Part shown: positions 54,689-63,796 of the stretch, piece after piece
Layout: every line of letters begins with the position of its first letter
How positions within the stretch are numbered: position 1 is the first letter of the stretch
Assembly (NCBI RefSeq): GCF_017549005.1
Contig: NZ_JAFYYT010000008.1
Span: forward strand, 26,530 to 90,529
Source of the DNA: Ruminococcus sp.
GTDB taxonomy: Bacteria; Bacillota; Clostridia; Oscillospirales; Ruminococcaceae
Direction of reading: 5' to 3'
DNA: 64,000 nt
Translations under genes and position numbers: made by a program
The notes under the pieces: model-generated
Databases searched by the model: none
What the model was told of the DNA's origin: nothing
The model's input: the letters and a program-made list of their open reading frames with translations, nothing else

Positions 54689-55627
54689 TCATGTTGTGGA
54701 TTCTTCCTCGGGTTCGAGGAGGATATTCTCATCGGGGATATCGGTGGCAGCAGCCTCAAAGTCATATTCCGTAAATTTGTCGACCTTTTTCATCTTCAGA
54801 ATGAACCTGCTTTCCTTGTTCTCATTGTCAAGAACAAGCGTATCGCCCTTGATATTCATCACAAAGCCCTCCATATCGCTCCAGAGGTAAAGCTGCTCCT
54901 TTTTCTCGGGTTCCCATTTATATACCTGAGAGGAGTTGAGTATCGACATGGAAGCGGTATTGTCCTTGTTCATTTCAAGCTGGAACGACACATTTACGGG
55001 ATAATCGCCGAGGGCATCGGTATAGACCTCTTCGCCCATAGTTATCTCTGTGGCTTCCCATTTGCCCATGAACCTGCTGTAATCCACCTTGTCGAGACCT
55101 GCCTCTGTAGTAGTCTCAACAGAGGTGAACTCGCTTACGGGCAGGAGATAGTAAACGTCGGATTCATCGCCGTAATACGGGGTAGTCATGGTCATTTCGC
55201 CCTGACTTACGGTACAGTCAAAGCTCTCGTCGGGGCTTCTCATATGGAGCACGTCGTTTCCGTCCTCGTCAACGGTTATGCCCCAGTTATACTCCATGAC
55301 CCTCTCTTTTCCGTGGGGATTGAGGTTGTCATAGTATTTTGCCTTATTATCGTCGGTTATCTCAAGTCTGCATACTGAGCTGAGAAGATAGTCCTCATAG
55401 AAAGTCTCGTATATCTCGCCGTTGACCTTGACCTTGTAGGTCTCCCACTTTCCGAGGAACTGCTTTCCCGTATTGTCGATATTATCCGTATTTACAGCAG
55501 TTGTCGTCACAGCCTCTGTAACGGACTGCCCGTTATTGTCGTTGTTCGTCTTTTTCTTATTATCGCAGCCGCAGAAAACTCCTGCAAGCAGGACGGCTGA
55601 CAAGCTGAAACAAATTATCCTTCTCAT
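54689..55627 (-). CDS. Lipoprotein with two GKWE domains
   Basis: A 312-residue lipoprotein: lipobox GVFCGC (about 16-21), Asn/Thr linker, then two similar beta-rich domains starting FLGKWETYKVKVNGEIYETF (about 58) and FMGKWEATEITMGEEVYTDA (about 186). The GKWE-x-NGE pattern resembles lipocalin-like/DUF-type small domains. It is the last of three tandem lipoprotein genes sharing this motif (13-base gaps). Function unknown; probably a surface-exposed binding protein family expanded by duplication. Confidence 0.78.
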   Translation of the reverse strand: MRRIICFSLSAVLLAGVFCGCDNKKKTNNDNNGQSVTEAVTTTAVNTDNIDNTGKQFLGKWETYKVKVNGEIYETFYEDYLLSSVCRLEITDDNKAKYYDNLNPHGKERVMEYNWGITVDEDGNDVLHMRSPDESFDCTVSQGEMTMTTPYYGDESDVYYLLPVSEFTSVETTTEAGLDKVDYSRFMGKWEATEITMGEEVYTDALGDYPVNVSFQLEMNKDNTASMSILNSSQVYKWEPEKKEQLYLWSDMEGFVMNIKGDTLVLDNENKESRFILKMKKVDKFTEYDFEAAATDIPDENILLEPEEESTT

Positions 55628-55640
55628 ATATGCTCCTTTT

Positions 55641-56126
55641 TTACTGCGTTATACCGAAATTCTGTATCGCGCTTGCTGCGGCGTTGAGAGCGTCGGGGTC
55701 TATCTCCGTAAATTCGTCCACCTTTACAAGGTCTATCGACGAGCCGTTTTCCTCGATGACGAGTTTTCCGTCCTTATATTTCAGATTCATTGTCTCAGGG
55801 TCGTTCTTGCCCGTGAGGTCCTTTACTGTGAACTGCAATACGTCTGTCTCTGTCTCTTTCCACTTTATTTCGGTATTTTCGTTTGCGTTGTTTATTATGT
55901 CGTTATTTACTGCGGACTTCCATGTTACCTTTCCGTTGTCCTCTATCTCAAAGCGGAACAGCGCCCCGAGAGGGATACCCATGAATTTTTCCGTAGTCTC
56001 GCCGTTAACGGTAAGTCCCGTAGCTTCCCACTTGCCGATATACTTCGGATCGCGCTTTTCTCCGCAGCTGACTGCGAATATCAGCATAAGAAGCGCTGCA
56101 AGTGTCAGTGATATTATCCTTTTCAT
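55641..56126 (-). CDS. Lipoprotein with one GKWE domain
   Basis: A 161-residue lipoprotein: lipobox FAVSC at about 17-21, then YIGKWEATGLTVNGETTEKF and a beta-rich domain ending in SSIDLVKVDEFTEIDPDALN. It is most similar to the domains of the 312-residue neighbour downstream. RBS AAAGGAGA. Function unknown. Confidence 0.78.
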   Translation of the reverse strand: MKRIISLTLAALLMLIFAVSCGEKRDPKYIGKWEATGLTVNGETTEKFMGIPLGALFRFEIEDNGKVTWKSAVNNDIINNANENTEIKWKETETDVLQFTVKDLTGKNDPETMNLKYKDGKLVIEENGSSIDLVKVDEFTEIDPDALNAAASAIQNFGITQ

Positions 56127-56138
56127 GTTATTTCTCCT

Positions 56139-56603
56139 TTACTGAGGTACGGGCTTGGTGAAATCCCCGACCCTGCCGAAGCATTCAACGAGCTCTCCGT
56201 CTGGAGTTTCCGTTTTCTTGCTGAGGTCGTAGCCGATATAGTCGAAATGCTCTATCTTTTCGCCCATATCCTCAAAATTGACGTCTATTCCTCCGTCAGC
56301 CGTTACCTTCCAGCGTATGAGCTGCTTTTCGTCCCCGGGAGTATAATAGAAGCCGTTACCGTCCTTTGTGAGCTCAAATCTTTTCTTTGTTATGTTCTTT
56401 TCGTCCTTTTCAACTCCGCCGAGGTACTCCGTCGTAGTCTCCCACTTGCCTGATATCTCGGATATAAGCTCCTCGTCAGACTTGTTTCTCGTTGCGTCCA
56501 CAGAAGCCTTTACTCCCTCATTTGAAACAGGGTGACTTCCGCATGAAGCTCCGCAGCAGAGCAGCGCCGCGGAAACGCATATGCATAAAATGTTTTTTTT
56601 CAT
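56139..56603 (-). CDS. Lipoprotein, GKWE type
   Basis: A 154-residue lipoprotein: signal peptide with lipobox CGASC at about 17-21, linker, then ISGKWETTTEYLGGVEKDEK and a beta-rich remainder with FELTKDGNGFYYTPGDEKQL. First gene of the three-gene lipoprotein cluster; RBS GGAGAGG before ATG 56603. Function unknown. Confidence 0.76.
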   Translation of the reverse strand: MKKNILCICVSAALLCCGASCGSHPVSNEGVKASVDATRNKSDEELISEISGKWETTTEYLGGVEKDEKNITKKRFELTKDGNGFYYTPGDEKQLIRWKVTADGGIDVNFEDMGEKIEHFDYIGYDLSKKTETPDGELVECFGRVGDFTKPVPQ

Positions 56604-56670
56604 AGTCCTCTCCTTTTCGTATACTTGTATTATACAGCATAAAACGCATATTGTAAAGCTTTTTATTGCG

Positions 56671-56701
56671 GAAAAGAAAGCTGCCGCATAAAGCGGCAGC
56701 C
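56671..56701 (-). terminator. Terminator of pssA
   Basis: GCTGCCGC, loop, GCGGCAGC, then a CTTTCTTTTC tract on the minus strand. Confidence 0.78.
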
Positions 56702-56705
56702 TGAT

Positions 56706-57347
56706 TTACTTGGTTTTTGTCTTATAGAGCATCCATATGAGCTCGAGGACTCCCACGCCGATGAAGCAGAGCATGGTCTTCATGCTTGGCTTCTTCACCT
56801 TGAAACGGGTGATAAAGGCGATAGCTATAACAAGGAGCGAGCCGCCGTAGACCTCGGGGAACCAGTCGCCGATATCCTTGTGGAAGCTGTATATCAGCGG
56901 CAGTATCAGCGCAACGCTGGTAACGGGCAATCCCTCATAGACCTTGCGGTTCTCTGAGGTCTTGGACTGCCTTTCCTCCTCTGCCACGTTGAAGTACGCA
57001 AGCCTTATGACAGCGCACAGCGGGAAGAGTATGAGTATGGGCAGGTCGCACCAGTCCCTCATGCCGATGGAATAGCCTATTATTGCAGGCAGTACGCCGA
57101 AGCATATGGCGTCGCACAGCGAATCTATCTGTATACCGAACTTTTTCTCGCTTTCGGTACGGTCTTTTTTTGTACGGGCGACCTTACCGTCGAACATATC
57201 ACACAGTCCCGAGATCATAAGACAGATTATGGCATATTCGGGGTGAGATCTCATTCCGCCGTAGCCTGCCGCGAAGAACATACCTATTATCGACGAAACG
57301 AGGCTCATATATGTAAGGATCACCGTATAATTGTAAAATCCGATCAT
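56706..57347 (-). CDS. pssA: CDP-diacylglycerol--serine O-phosphatidyltransferase
   Basis: A 213-residue membrane enzyme that makes phosphatidylserine, precursor of phosphatidylethanolamine. The CDP-alcohol phosphotransferase motif is complete though with a longer insert: GLCDMFDGKVAR, then FGIQIDSLCDAICFGVLPA, giving D-G-x2-A-R ... G-x3-D-x3-D. Six or so helices. ATG 57347 is chosen because TGAGGT lies just upstream; the TTG at 57362 overlaps that site. It is separate from the PPK gene upstream. Confidence 0.88.
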   Translation of the reverse strand: MIGFYNYTVILTYMSLVSSIIGMFFAAGYGGMRSHPEYAIICLMISGLCDMFDGKVARTKKDRTESEKKFGIQIDSLCDAICFGVLPAIIGYSIGMRDWCDLPILILFPLCAVIRLAYFNVAEEERQSKTSENRKVYEGLPVTSVALILPLIYSFHKDIGDWFPEVYGGSLLVIAIAFITRFKVKKPSMKTMLCFIGVGVLELIWMLYKTKTK

Positions 57348-57405
57348 TAATTCTAACCTCAAATGATTTTTGCTGGAATATATAACATCAAGTTACGATC
57401 GTCCC

Positions 57406-57428
57406 ATCACAGGGAACAGACCTGTGAT
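57406..57428. repeat. 8-bp inverted repeat upstream of pssA
   Basis: ATCACAGG, 7 bases, CCTGTGAT, about 60 bases before the pssA start: a possible operator or leader hairpin. Confidence 0.4.
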
Positions 57429-57516
57429 CTGCACATCTGCAAGGACTTATAAATAATTATATCATAATTCATATGCTTTTTCAAGTATTTTATTGTAATT
57501 TCAAACAATTTACAGC

Positions 57517-59685
57517 TCATTCGCTCTTTTTCTTCCTTCCGCGCTTTACTGGAGCCTTTTCCGCCGGCTTTGCAGCCGTCTTTTTCGCAGACGTCCTTTT
57601 AACGGTCTTTTCGCGGTTCACGCGGAGCTGTTTCTGCTTTGAGCTCTTGTCCTCGAGGCGCTTATACGCCTCCTCATAGAAGTATTCCTGTGAATTGAGA
57701 GGCTTTTCACGGCTCCTGCGCTCGCGGACGTACTCGCCGCTGCTGAGCATTATCCTTGCCTTGACGTTATCGCGGAGCATTATGCGGAACATATCGCGGA
57801 TACGCTTTCTCAGCTTCTCGTCCTCCACGGGAGCTGCCACCTCTACGCGGCGAATGGTATTCCTGCTCATATAGTCGGCAGAGCCTATATATATCTTCTG
57901 GTCCTTTCCGTCCTTGCCGAATATGAAGATACGGCTGTGTTCGAGGAAACGTCCCACTATGCTGCGGACAGTAATATTCTCAGTAAAGCCCTGAACTCCG
58001 GGGATAAGGCAGCATAGTCCGCGGACTATGAGCTCCACCTTTACGCCTGCCTGAGAAGCCTCGATGAGCTTTGCGATAACGGCAGGGTCGTTGAGGGAGT
58101 TTATCTTCGCGGCAATATAGCCGTTTCCGCCGTTCCCGGCAAGCTCTATCTGTTCGTCCATCATGGCGAGCACCTGAGGTCTCAGGGCAAGCGGCGAAAC
58201 AAGGAGCTTTTTCGTATTTTCCACGAAGCTTCCGTTAAGGAGCGCAGTAAACACAGCCTCTGCGTCGGCAGCGATGTCCCTGTCGGCGGTGAGAAGCATG
58301 AGGTCTGTATATAATGTGGCTGTTTTTTCGTTGTAATTGCCCGTACCTATCTGAGTAACATAGTCATATCCGCCGCCCTGAGCCTTCCTCGTTATGAGCA
58401 GCAGCTTGGAATGAGCCTTGTACTCCTTCGGTCCGTAGATGACCTTTACACCTGCCTCCTGAAGCTGCTTTGACCATTCAATATTGTTTTCCTCGTCAAA
58501 GCGCGCACGGAGCTCTATCATAACGAGTACCTCCTTGCCCTGCTCTGCGGCTGTACACAGCGCGTCAATGACCTTGCTGTTGCGTGCGAGGCGGTAGAGG
58601 GTTATCTTTATGGACGTTACCTTCGGGTCGTTTGCAGACTCCTGCAGGAGCCTTATAAACGAGAGATTTATCGACTCAAAGGGATAGCTGAGAAGTATAT
58701 CCCTTGACTTTACCTGCTGGAATACAGGTCTTGAGTCCGAAAGAGCCGCAGGCTTGCGGGGCGACCTCGGTACGTAGTGAAGCGCTGCATTTTCATCATA
58801 TTCCTGCAGGGTATACAGATATGAAAGGTCGAGGGGTATCCTCGATGTAAATACGCGGACATTTTTCAGCTTCAGCTTCCTGCAGAGGTAATCCAGTGCG
58901 TCGCGGCTGAAAACGTCGGATATTTCAAGGCGTACAGGTGCAAGCCGCTGGCGCTTGTCAACGAGTTCCTCCATGCGGCGGCGGAACTCGGGACCTCTTC
59001 CCGAAGCCATGATGTCGGCGCTTCTCGTGACTCTTATGAGAGCGCGGTCTATGACCTTGTAGTTCTTGAACAGCTGGTGTGCAAAGCGGAGAATGACCTC
59101 TTCCTCGAGGATAAAGCGCTTTCCGTCGGGACTGAGATGTATCAGTCTCTCCGAGCGGCTGGTATTGGCAGGGATTATGCCTATGGACACGCCTTTTTTC
59201 GCCGCGAGCTGAACTACCGCGTATATCTCCTTGTTTTTGAGAAACGGGAACGGTAGGGCGTCATTTACGACAACTCCCGACACAAAAGGCTTCAATTCGC
59301 GCTTGAAGTACATTTCAAGGAAAGCCTGCTCCTCCTTTGTAGCCTTGTCGTAGGAAACGTGCTCGAAGCCGTAAGCTGCGAGCTCGCCCATAGTTTTCCG
59401 CAGAGCCTCCTCCACAGAGGGCTGCATTCTGCGGACAGCCGTAAATACGGCGTCAAGCTGCTGTGAGGGCGTCATTCCCGAAAATTTGTCCTTTTTTTCT
59501 TTCTTTTCCTTTGCCTTATCGGTGATCGAGCCAACTCTGACCATGAAAAATTCGTCTAAATTGCTCTGATATATAGCTGAAAAGGAGAGCCTTTCAAGAA
59601 GCGGAGTTTCCGGGTCCGTCGCTTCTTCGAGCACCCTTTTGTTGAATTTAAGCCATGAAAGCTCCCGATTTTCGAGATATTCCAT
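57517..59685 (-). CDS. ppk1: Polyphosphate kinase 1
   Basis: A 722-residue enzyme that builds polyphosphate from ATP. It opens with the PPK N-domain (YLENRELSWLKFNKRVLEEA), DEFFMVRVGS follows, and the two catalytic His are in YKAHSKLLLI (about H425, autophosphorylated) and FLEHSRIFIF (about H583). It carries an unusual C-terminal tail of about 50 residues rich in Lys, Arg and Ala (KTVKRTSAKKTAAKPAEKAP), likely to bind polyanions such as its own product or nucleic acid. GGAGAAC precedes ATG 59685. Confidence 0.95.
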   Translation of the reverse strand: MEYLENRELSWLKFNKRVLEEATDPETPLLERLSFSAIYQSNLDEFFMVRVGSITDKAKEKKEKKDKFSGMTPSQQLDAVFTAVRRMQPSVEEALRKTMGELAAYGFEHVSYDKATKEEQAFLEMYFKRELKPFVSGVVVNDALPFPFLKNKEIYAVVQLAAKKGVSIGIIPANTSRSERLIHLSPDGKRFILEEEVILRFAHQLFKNYKVIDRALIRVTRSADIMASGRGPEFRRRMEELVDKRQRLAPVRLEISDVFSRDALDYLCRKLKLKNVRVFTSRIPLDLSYLYTLQEYDENAALHYVPRSPRKPAALSDSRPVFQQVKSRDILLSYPFESINLSFIRLLQESANDPKVTSIKITLYRLARNSKVIDALCTAAEQGKEVLVMIELRARFDEENNIEWSKQLQEAGVKVIYGPKEYKAHSKLLLITRKAQGGGYDYVTQIGTGNYNEKTATLYTDLMLLTADRDIAADAEAVFTALLNGSFVENTKKLLVSPLALRPQVLAMMDEQIELAGNGGNGYIAAKINSLNDPAVIAKLIEASQAGVKVELIVRGLCCLIPGVQGFTENITVRSIVGRFLEHSRIFIFGKDGKDQKIYIGSADYMSRNTIRRVEVAAPVEDEKLRKRIRDMFRIMLRDNVKARIMLSSGEYVRERRSREKPLNSQEYFYEEAYKRLEDKSSKQKQLRVNREKTVKRTSAKKTAAKPAEKAPVKRGRKKKSE

Positions 59686-59808
59686 AATTGTTCTCCTATC
59701 CTTTATTCAATTCATAATGCATGATGCGTAATAAACACCCTCATTGTTTCAGAACTGCCGCCGAAAGGCGATGCCGAAAATTATGAATCATGTATCTGTA
59801 ATTATGAA

Positions 59809-60729
59809 TCAGTATTTGAATTGTCCGTTGCCTATAAACTCGCATATCAGCGAATCAGGCGTAACATCTGTCTTTTCTATTGGTCTGAGCTTTTCCAGCA
59901 CAGCTATGCACTCGCGCACCTCGGGAACGTCCGTAAGCTCCTCAAGCTGCGACAGAAGATCGTTTCTGTATACCGAGAGCTCATACGCCATAAAGGTGTC
60001 TATATCGTAGTCGGAACGATACTTATAGGGCATGATGTACTTGTTTTCGCCTGCCTCCACGCTGTGGAACATATTCATAGTCTCACGGAGAGAGCGCTTG
60101 CGGAAATTCTTGTCGCGTATCATGCGGCGCATAAGACGTACCCTGGACGGATGAAGCAGTATACCGTCGTCCGATATCCTGGTTCTTACGCTGACGTATA
60201 TCTTGCTTATCATTCTGTCGGGAACCGTTATTACCGCAGGATTAAGGGCATGAATACCCTCGAAAATAACTATTTCTCCCTCGTTTCGCTTGAATTTCTT
60301 ACCCGAGCCGCAGCGCGACGAGGTCTTGAAATTGTACTTTGGGAGCTCTATTTCGCGGCAGGCGCATATGTCCTCTATCTGCTCGTTGAGGAGATCGCAG
60401 TCCACACGCAGAGGCGATTCAAGATCCATTTTTCCCTCTGCTGCAAGAGCCTTTTCGGCTTCCGTAAGCGGACAGAACCAGTTGTCCATTGAAAGGGTAT
60501 GGGTCTCGTGTCCCATTTCGTCAAGAAGCTTTTCTATCATCATAGCCGTGGTGGTCTTGCCCGAGCCTGAAGGTCCCGAAAGCAGTATTACAGGCTTTTC
60601 GTTATAATTATCGGCAATATCGTCGGCAATTTTTTTCAGCTTGTAGAGGTAGTCCTCGTTGACTGACCTGATAAAGTCTTTAGGGTCTGTTTCTATTCCC
60701 TGATTTATTCTTGTTATCTCAATATTCAT
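59809..60729 (-). CDS. Uridine kinase-like P-loop nucleoside kinase
   Basis: A 306-residue protein with a short N-terminal segment and a Udk-type kinase domain: Walker A PVILLSGPSGSGKTTTAMMI (about 47-66), THTLSMDNWF (substrate-binding Asp), YNFKTSSR, and VIFEGIHALNP (Walker B). It resembles the long bacterial uridine-kinase/phosphoribulokinase-like proteins of Clostridia, sometimes fused to TGS domains, which is absent here. The substrate is presumably uridine or a related nucleoside. It is upstream of ppk1 on the same strand with a 123-base gap. Confidence 0.85.
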   Translation of the reverse strand: MNIEITRINQGIETDPKDFIRSVNEDYLYKLKKIADDIADNYNEKPVILLSGPSGSGKTTTAMMIEKLLDEMGHETHTLSMDNWFCPLTEAEKALAAEGKMDLESPLRVDCDLLNEQIEDICACREIELPKYNFKTSSRCGSGKKFKRNEGEIVIFEGIHALNPAVITVPDRMISKIYVSVRTRISDDGILLHPSRVRLMRRMIRDKNFRKRSLRETMNMFHSVEAGENKYIMPYKYRSDYDIDTFMAYELSVYRNDLLSQLEELTDVPEVRECIAVLEKLRPIEKTDVTPDSLICEFIGNGQFKY

Positions 60730-60918
60730 TTATATCTCCCTTATCTTATGCTTATTTGCCGTGGAACCGTTTCCCCAACGTAAATAAACATTTTTATAAC
60801 ATTAATATTATATCACATTTTTTGGTGCATTTCAACCCGTAGATTTGGTATTTTTAACGTCCGATTCAACTAAATGTTTAATTTCAACTGCATTAAAATG
60901 CAGTCCCGGACAGGCTGA

Positions 60919-60940
60919 AAGCTAAGGACTAAGGGCTGAA
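60919..60940 (+). repeat. Degenerate copy of the CTAAG-rich extragenic repeat
   Basis: Reads as AAGCTAAGGACTAAGG followed by GCTGAA; matches the tract at 5567 and 48695 with several changes and lacks the palindrome. Confidence 0.45.
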
Positions 60941-60963
60941 TGCTTTTTTATTGAAATTTACTC

Positions 60964-60992
60964 TTGACAAACTGTAAAATCTGTGCTAATAT
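60964..60992 (+). promoter_or_regulatory. Promoter of the T-box transcript
   Basis: Perfect TTGACA at 60964-60969 and TAATAT at 60987-60992 with 17-bp spacing (a TATAAT overlaps at 60990-60995 with 20 bp). Confidence 0.75.
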
Positions 60993-61005
60993 AATTGTAC
61001 AATAT

Positions 61006-61241
61006 TACGAAATCGTCGATGAGGAAGGCTGTTTTCAACAGCAACGCTCACAGAGAGCTGCCGTTCGGTGCAAGGCAGCAGCGTTCAGGAAACAGCATAC
61101 CGCCTCTGAGTGCGCCCAATAAGCGACGGGAGCTCCCGTTACAGAGCACTTGAGATACGGAGAAGTCCTCCGTGTGAATCAGGGTGGAACCACGGTAATT
61201 CATCGTCCCTTGTGCCTAATACAGGCGTAAGGGGCTTTTTT
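61006..61241 (+). promoter_or_regulatory. T-box leader, threonine-specific
   Basis: A tRNA-sensing leader. The T-box sequence AGGGTGGAACCACGG is at 61181-61195, followed by the terminator 61206-61241 (CCCTT ... AAGGGG, then TTTTTT). Stem I pairs GAGG and GCTGTTT at about 61020-61036 with AAACAGC and CCTC, leaving the loop ATACCG; its ACC (61099-61101) is a Thr codon and would pair with uncharged tRNA-Thr(GGU). When threonine is scarce the RNA should read through. The first gene downstream is not thrS but a small unknown protein. Confidence 0.92.
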
Positions 61242-61268
61242 GTTATCATGGCTCCGGGAGGTGAAAGT

Positions 61269-61649
61269 GTGAGCAACATAAAGTACAACGAACAGGAAGA
61301 AGCCTTCGAGCTTCCCTATAAGCTGTGGAACGAGAACATGACCGTCCGTTTCTATACGGGCGATGAAACCGATATAATGAAAAACCTCAAGGATATCGCC
61401 CGAAAACTTGCAAAGCTGGACAGCAGCAAGGCTGTGCTTGCAGGTATGCTGATCGACGAGGGCTACTACGAAGGCAGCAACGCGGACGAGCTTGCAAAAA
61501 TACTGAAGCTCGAAAACGTTTATGTGGATATCGACGACGAAGATATCGTTGTGTGCTTCGATACAGGCACCGACGACGGATTCATGCAGGGACTTGCCCA
61601 TGGAGAGCTCTTCGGCGAGCTCTTTGAAATAACGGGCTGGGTCGAATGA
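61269..61649 (+). CDS. Small acidic protein under T-box control
   Basis: A 126-residue acidic protein. GTG 61269 is chosen because GGGAGG lies 7 bases upstream; ATG 61248 is an alternative. It begins SNIKYNEQEEAFELPYKLWN and ends in FMQGLAHGELFGELFEITGW, with YVDIDDEDIVVCFDTGTDDG before that. No signal peptide, Cys cluster or membrane helix. I do not recognise the family with confidence; composition and length recall DUF2004/DUF2262-like small proteins. It lies between a Thr T-box and thrS, so it is probably made when charged tRNA-Thr is low. Confidence 0.72.
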   Translation: MSNIKYNEQEEAFELPYKLWNENMTVRFYTGDETDIMKNLKDIARKLAKLDSSKAVLAGMLIDEGYYEGSNADELAKILKLENVYVDIDDEDIVVCFDTGTDDGFMQGLAHGELFGELFEITGWVE

Positions 61650-61660
61650 CATGGATAAAC

Positions 61661-61683
61661 CCGTCCGTTCAGAAATCGGACGG
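61661..61683 (+). other. Hairpin between the small gene and thrS
   Basis: CCGTCCG, 9 bases, CGGACGG; no T-run, so read-through into thrS is likely. Confidence 0.45.
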
Positions 61684-61802
61684 ACAGTCCGAAAATATAT
61701 TGTAAATACCCAAGGAATAATAAAATACGTGATAATGCAAATCATGTTCATATTATTCATTATGCATTATTAATTATGAATCAACATAAAGGAGAGATAA
61801 CC

Positions 61803-63743
61803 ATGATAAAATTAACATTACCTGACGGCAGCGTCCGCGAGATCGAAGCTGCACAGTCAGCCGCAGAGATCATCAAGGGCATAGGCATGGGACTTTACAA
61901 GGCTGCCTGCTGCGTAAAGGTAAACGGAGAGGTCAAGGACCTCCGCACCCTTATCGACAGCGACTGCCAGTTCGAGGTATGTACCTTTGACTCACTCGAC
62001 GGCAAGAAGACCTTCTGGCACACAGCTTCACACATACTTGCACAGGCTGTAAAGAGACTTTACCCTGCTGCAAAGCTGGCTATCGGTCCTGCTATCGACA
62101 ACGGCTTCTACTATGACTTCGACCTTGAAAAGCCCTTCACTCCCGAGGAGCTCGAAAAAATCGAGGCTGAAATGAAGAAGATCGTCAAGGAGGACATAGA
62201 GCTTGAGAAGTTCGAGCTTTCACCTGCCGACGCTATCGCAAAGCTCAAAGAAATGGACGAGCCTTACAAGGTAGAGCTCTGCGAGGAGCACGCTGACAAG
62301 GGAGAGCCTATCTCCTTCTACAAGCAGGGCGAGTTCATCGACCTCTGTGCAGGTCCTCACCTCATGTCCACAGCTCCCGTAAAGGCATTCAAGCTCCTTT
62401 CATGTACAGGAGCTTACTGGCGCGGCAACGAGAACAACAAGATGCTCAGCCGTGTATACGCTATCGCATTCCCCAAGTCCTCACAGCTTGACGAATATAT
62501 AAAGATGATAGAGGAAGCAAAGCTCCGCGACCACAAGAAGCTTGGCAAGGAGCTCAGTCTCTTCATGTTCGACCACACAGCTCCGGGTATGCCTTACTGG
62601 CTCCCGAGAGGCTGGAAGCTCTTCAACGCACTCCTTGAATACTGGAGAGGCGTTCACGAGGATCACGGTTACACCGAGATATCAGGTCCTGTTCTCTCAA
62701 AGAAGGAGCTCTGGGTGACATCGGGTCACTGGGATCACTATCAGGACGGTATGTTCGTTATCCCTGCCGAGGAGGACAACGAAGTATACTGTGCTAAGCC
62801 TATGAACTGCCCCAACGCTATCAAGGTATATATGAACAAGCAGCGTTCCTACAAAGAGCTTCCTCTTAAATTCAATCAGGTAGACGTTATCCACCGTAAG
62901 GAGAAGTCAGGCGAGCTCAACGGACTCTTCCGCGTTCAGCAGTTCAGACAGGACGACGCTCATATCCTCGTAACAGAGGAGCAGATAGCTTCCGAGATAA
63001 ACGATATCATGGATATCGCTACAGAGATATACAAGACCTTCGGTCTGGAATACAAGGCTGAGCTTTCCACACGTCCCGACGACTACATGGGCGATATCAA
63101 CGTATGGAACAAGGCTGAGGCTGACCTCAAGGCAATCCTTGAAGAGAAGTACGGTCCCGACGGATACGAGCTCAACGAGGGCGACGGCGCATTCTACGGT
63201 CCTAAGATAGACCTCAAGATGAAGGACGCTATCGGACGTGAATGGCAGATGGGTACTATCCAGCTCGACTTCCAGCTCCCTCTCAACTTCAGGATGAAGT
63301 ACATCGCTTCCGACGGCTCCGAAAAGCAGCCTGTAATGATACACAGAGCTATATTCGGTTCATTCGAGAGATTCATCGGTATCATCACAGAGAACTTCGC
63401 AGGCGCGTTCCCGTTCTGGCTCTCGCCTATGCAGGTAGGTATCGTTCCTATCAGAACAGACCACAACGAATACGCCAAGAAGGTAGCAGACCTTCTCAAG
63501 AAGAACCATATCAGAGCTGAAGCTGACTACACTGACGACAACATGAAGAACAAGATAAGACGCTTCAAGGACTACAAGGATCCGTATGTTGTGATAATCG
63601 GCGACAGTGAGGCTGAAAACGAGCAGGTATCCGTAAATATCCGCGGAAACAAGCAGCTCAAGAACGTTCCTCTCGACAAGTTCATCGAAATGTGCAGAAC
63701 TATGAACGAGGAGCATTCTCTCGATATAATCGACACTCTTTGA
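61803..63743 (+). CDS. thrS: Threonine--tRNA ligase
   Basis: A 646-residue class II synthetase that charges and edits tRNA-Thr. Order of domains: TGS (ITLPDGS-like KLTLPDGSVREIEA), editing domain with HTASHILAQAVKRLYP, catalytic core with zinc ligand Cys in YCAKPMNCPNAIKVY and motif 2 RKEKSGELNGLFRVQQFRQD, motif 3 HRAIFGSFERFIGI, and the anticodon-binding domain. ATG 61803 follows AAAGGAGAG. The T-box leader at 61006 controls it through the intervening gene unless a promoter in 61650-61800 contributes. Confidence 0.96.
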   Translation: MIKLTLPDGSVREIEAAQSAAEIIKGIGMGLYKAACCVKVNGEVKDLRTLIDSDCQFEVCTFDSLDGKKTFWHTASHILAQAVKRLYPAAKLAIGPAIDNGFYYDFDLEKPFTPEELEKIEAEMKKIVKEDIELEKFELSPADAIAKLKEMDEPYKVELCEEHADKGEPISFYKQGEFIDLCAGPHLMSTAPVKAFKLLSCTGAYWRGNENNKMLSRVYAIAFPKSSQLDEYIKMIEEAKLRDHKKLGKELSLFMFDHTAPGMPYWLPRGWKLFNALLEYWRGVHEDHGYTEISGPVLSKKELWVTSGHWDHYQDGMFVIPAEEDNEVYCAKPMNCPNAIKVYMNKQRSYKELPLKFNQVDVIHRKEKSGELNGLFRVQQFRQDDAHILVTEEQIASEINDIMDIATEIYKTFGLEYKAELSTRPDDYMGDINVWNKAEADLKAILEEKYGPDGYELNEGDGAFYGPKIDLKMKDAIGREWQMGTIQLDFQLPLNFRMKYIASDGSEKQPVMIHRAIFGSFERFIGIITENFAGAFPFWLSPMQVGIVPIRTDHNEYAKKVADLLKKNHIRAEADYTDDNMKNKIRRFKDYKDPYVVIIGDSEAENEQVSVNIRGNKQLKNVPLDKFIEMCRTMNEEHSLDIIDTL

Positions 63744-63770
63744 TAAGCTTTCATTGAACAGTAAATGATC

Positions 63771-63796
63771 AGGGCTGCCTTTCGGCAGCCCTTTTA
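63771..63796 (+). terminator. Terminator of thrS
   Basis: AGGGCTGCC, loop TTTC, GGCAGCCCT, then TTT. Confidence 0.9.
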
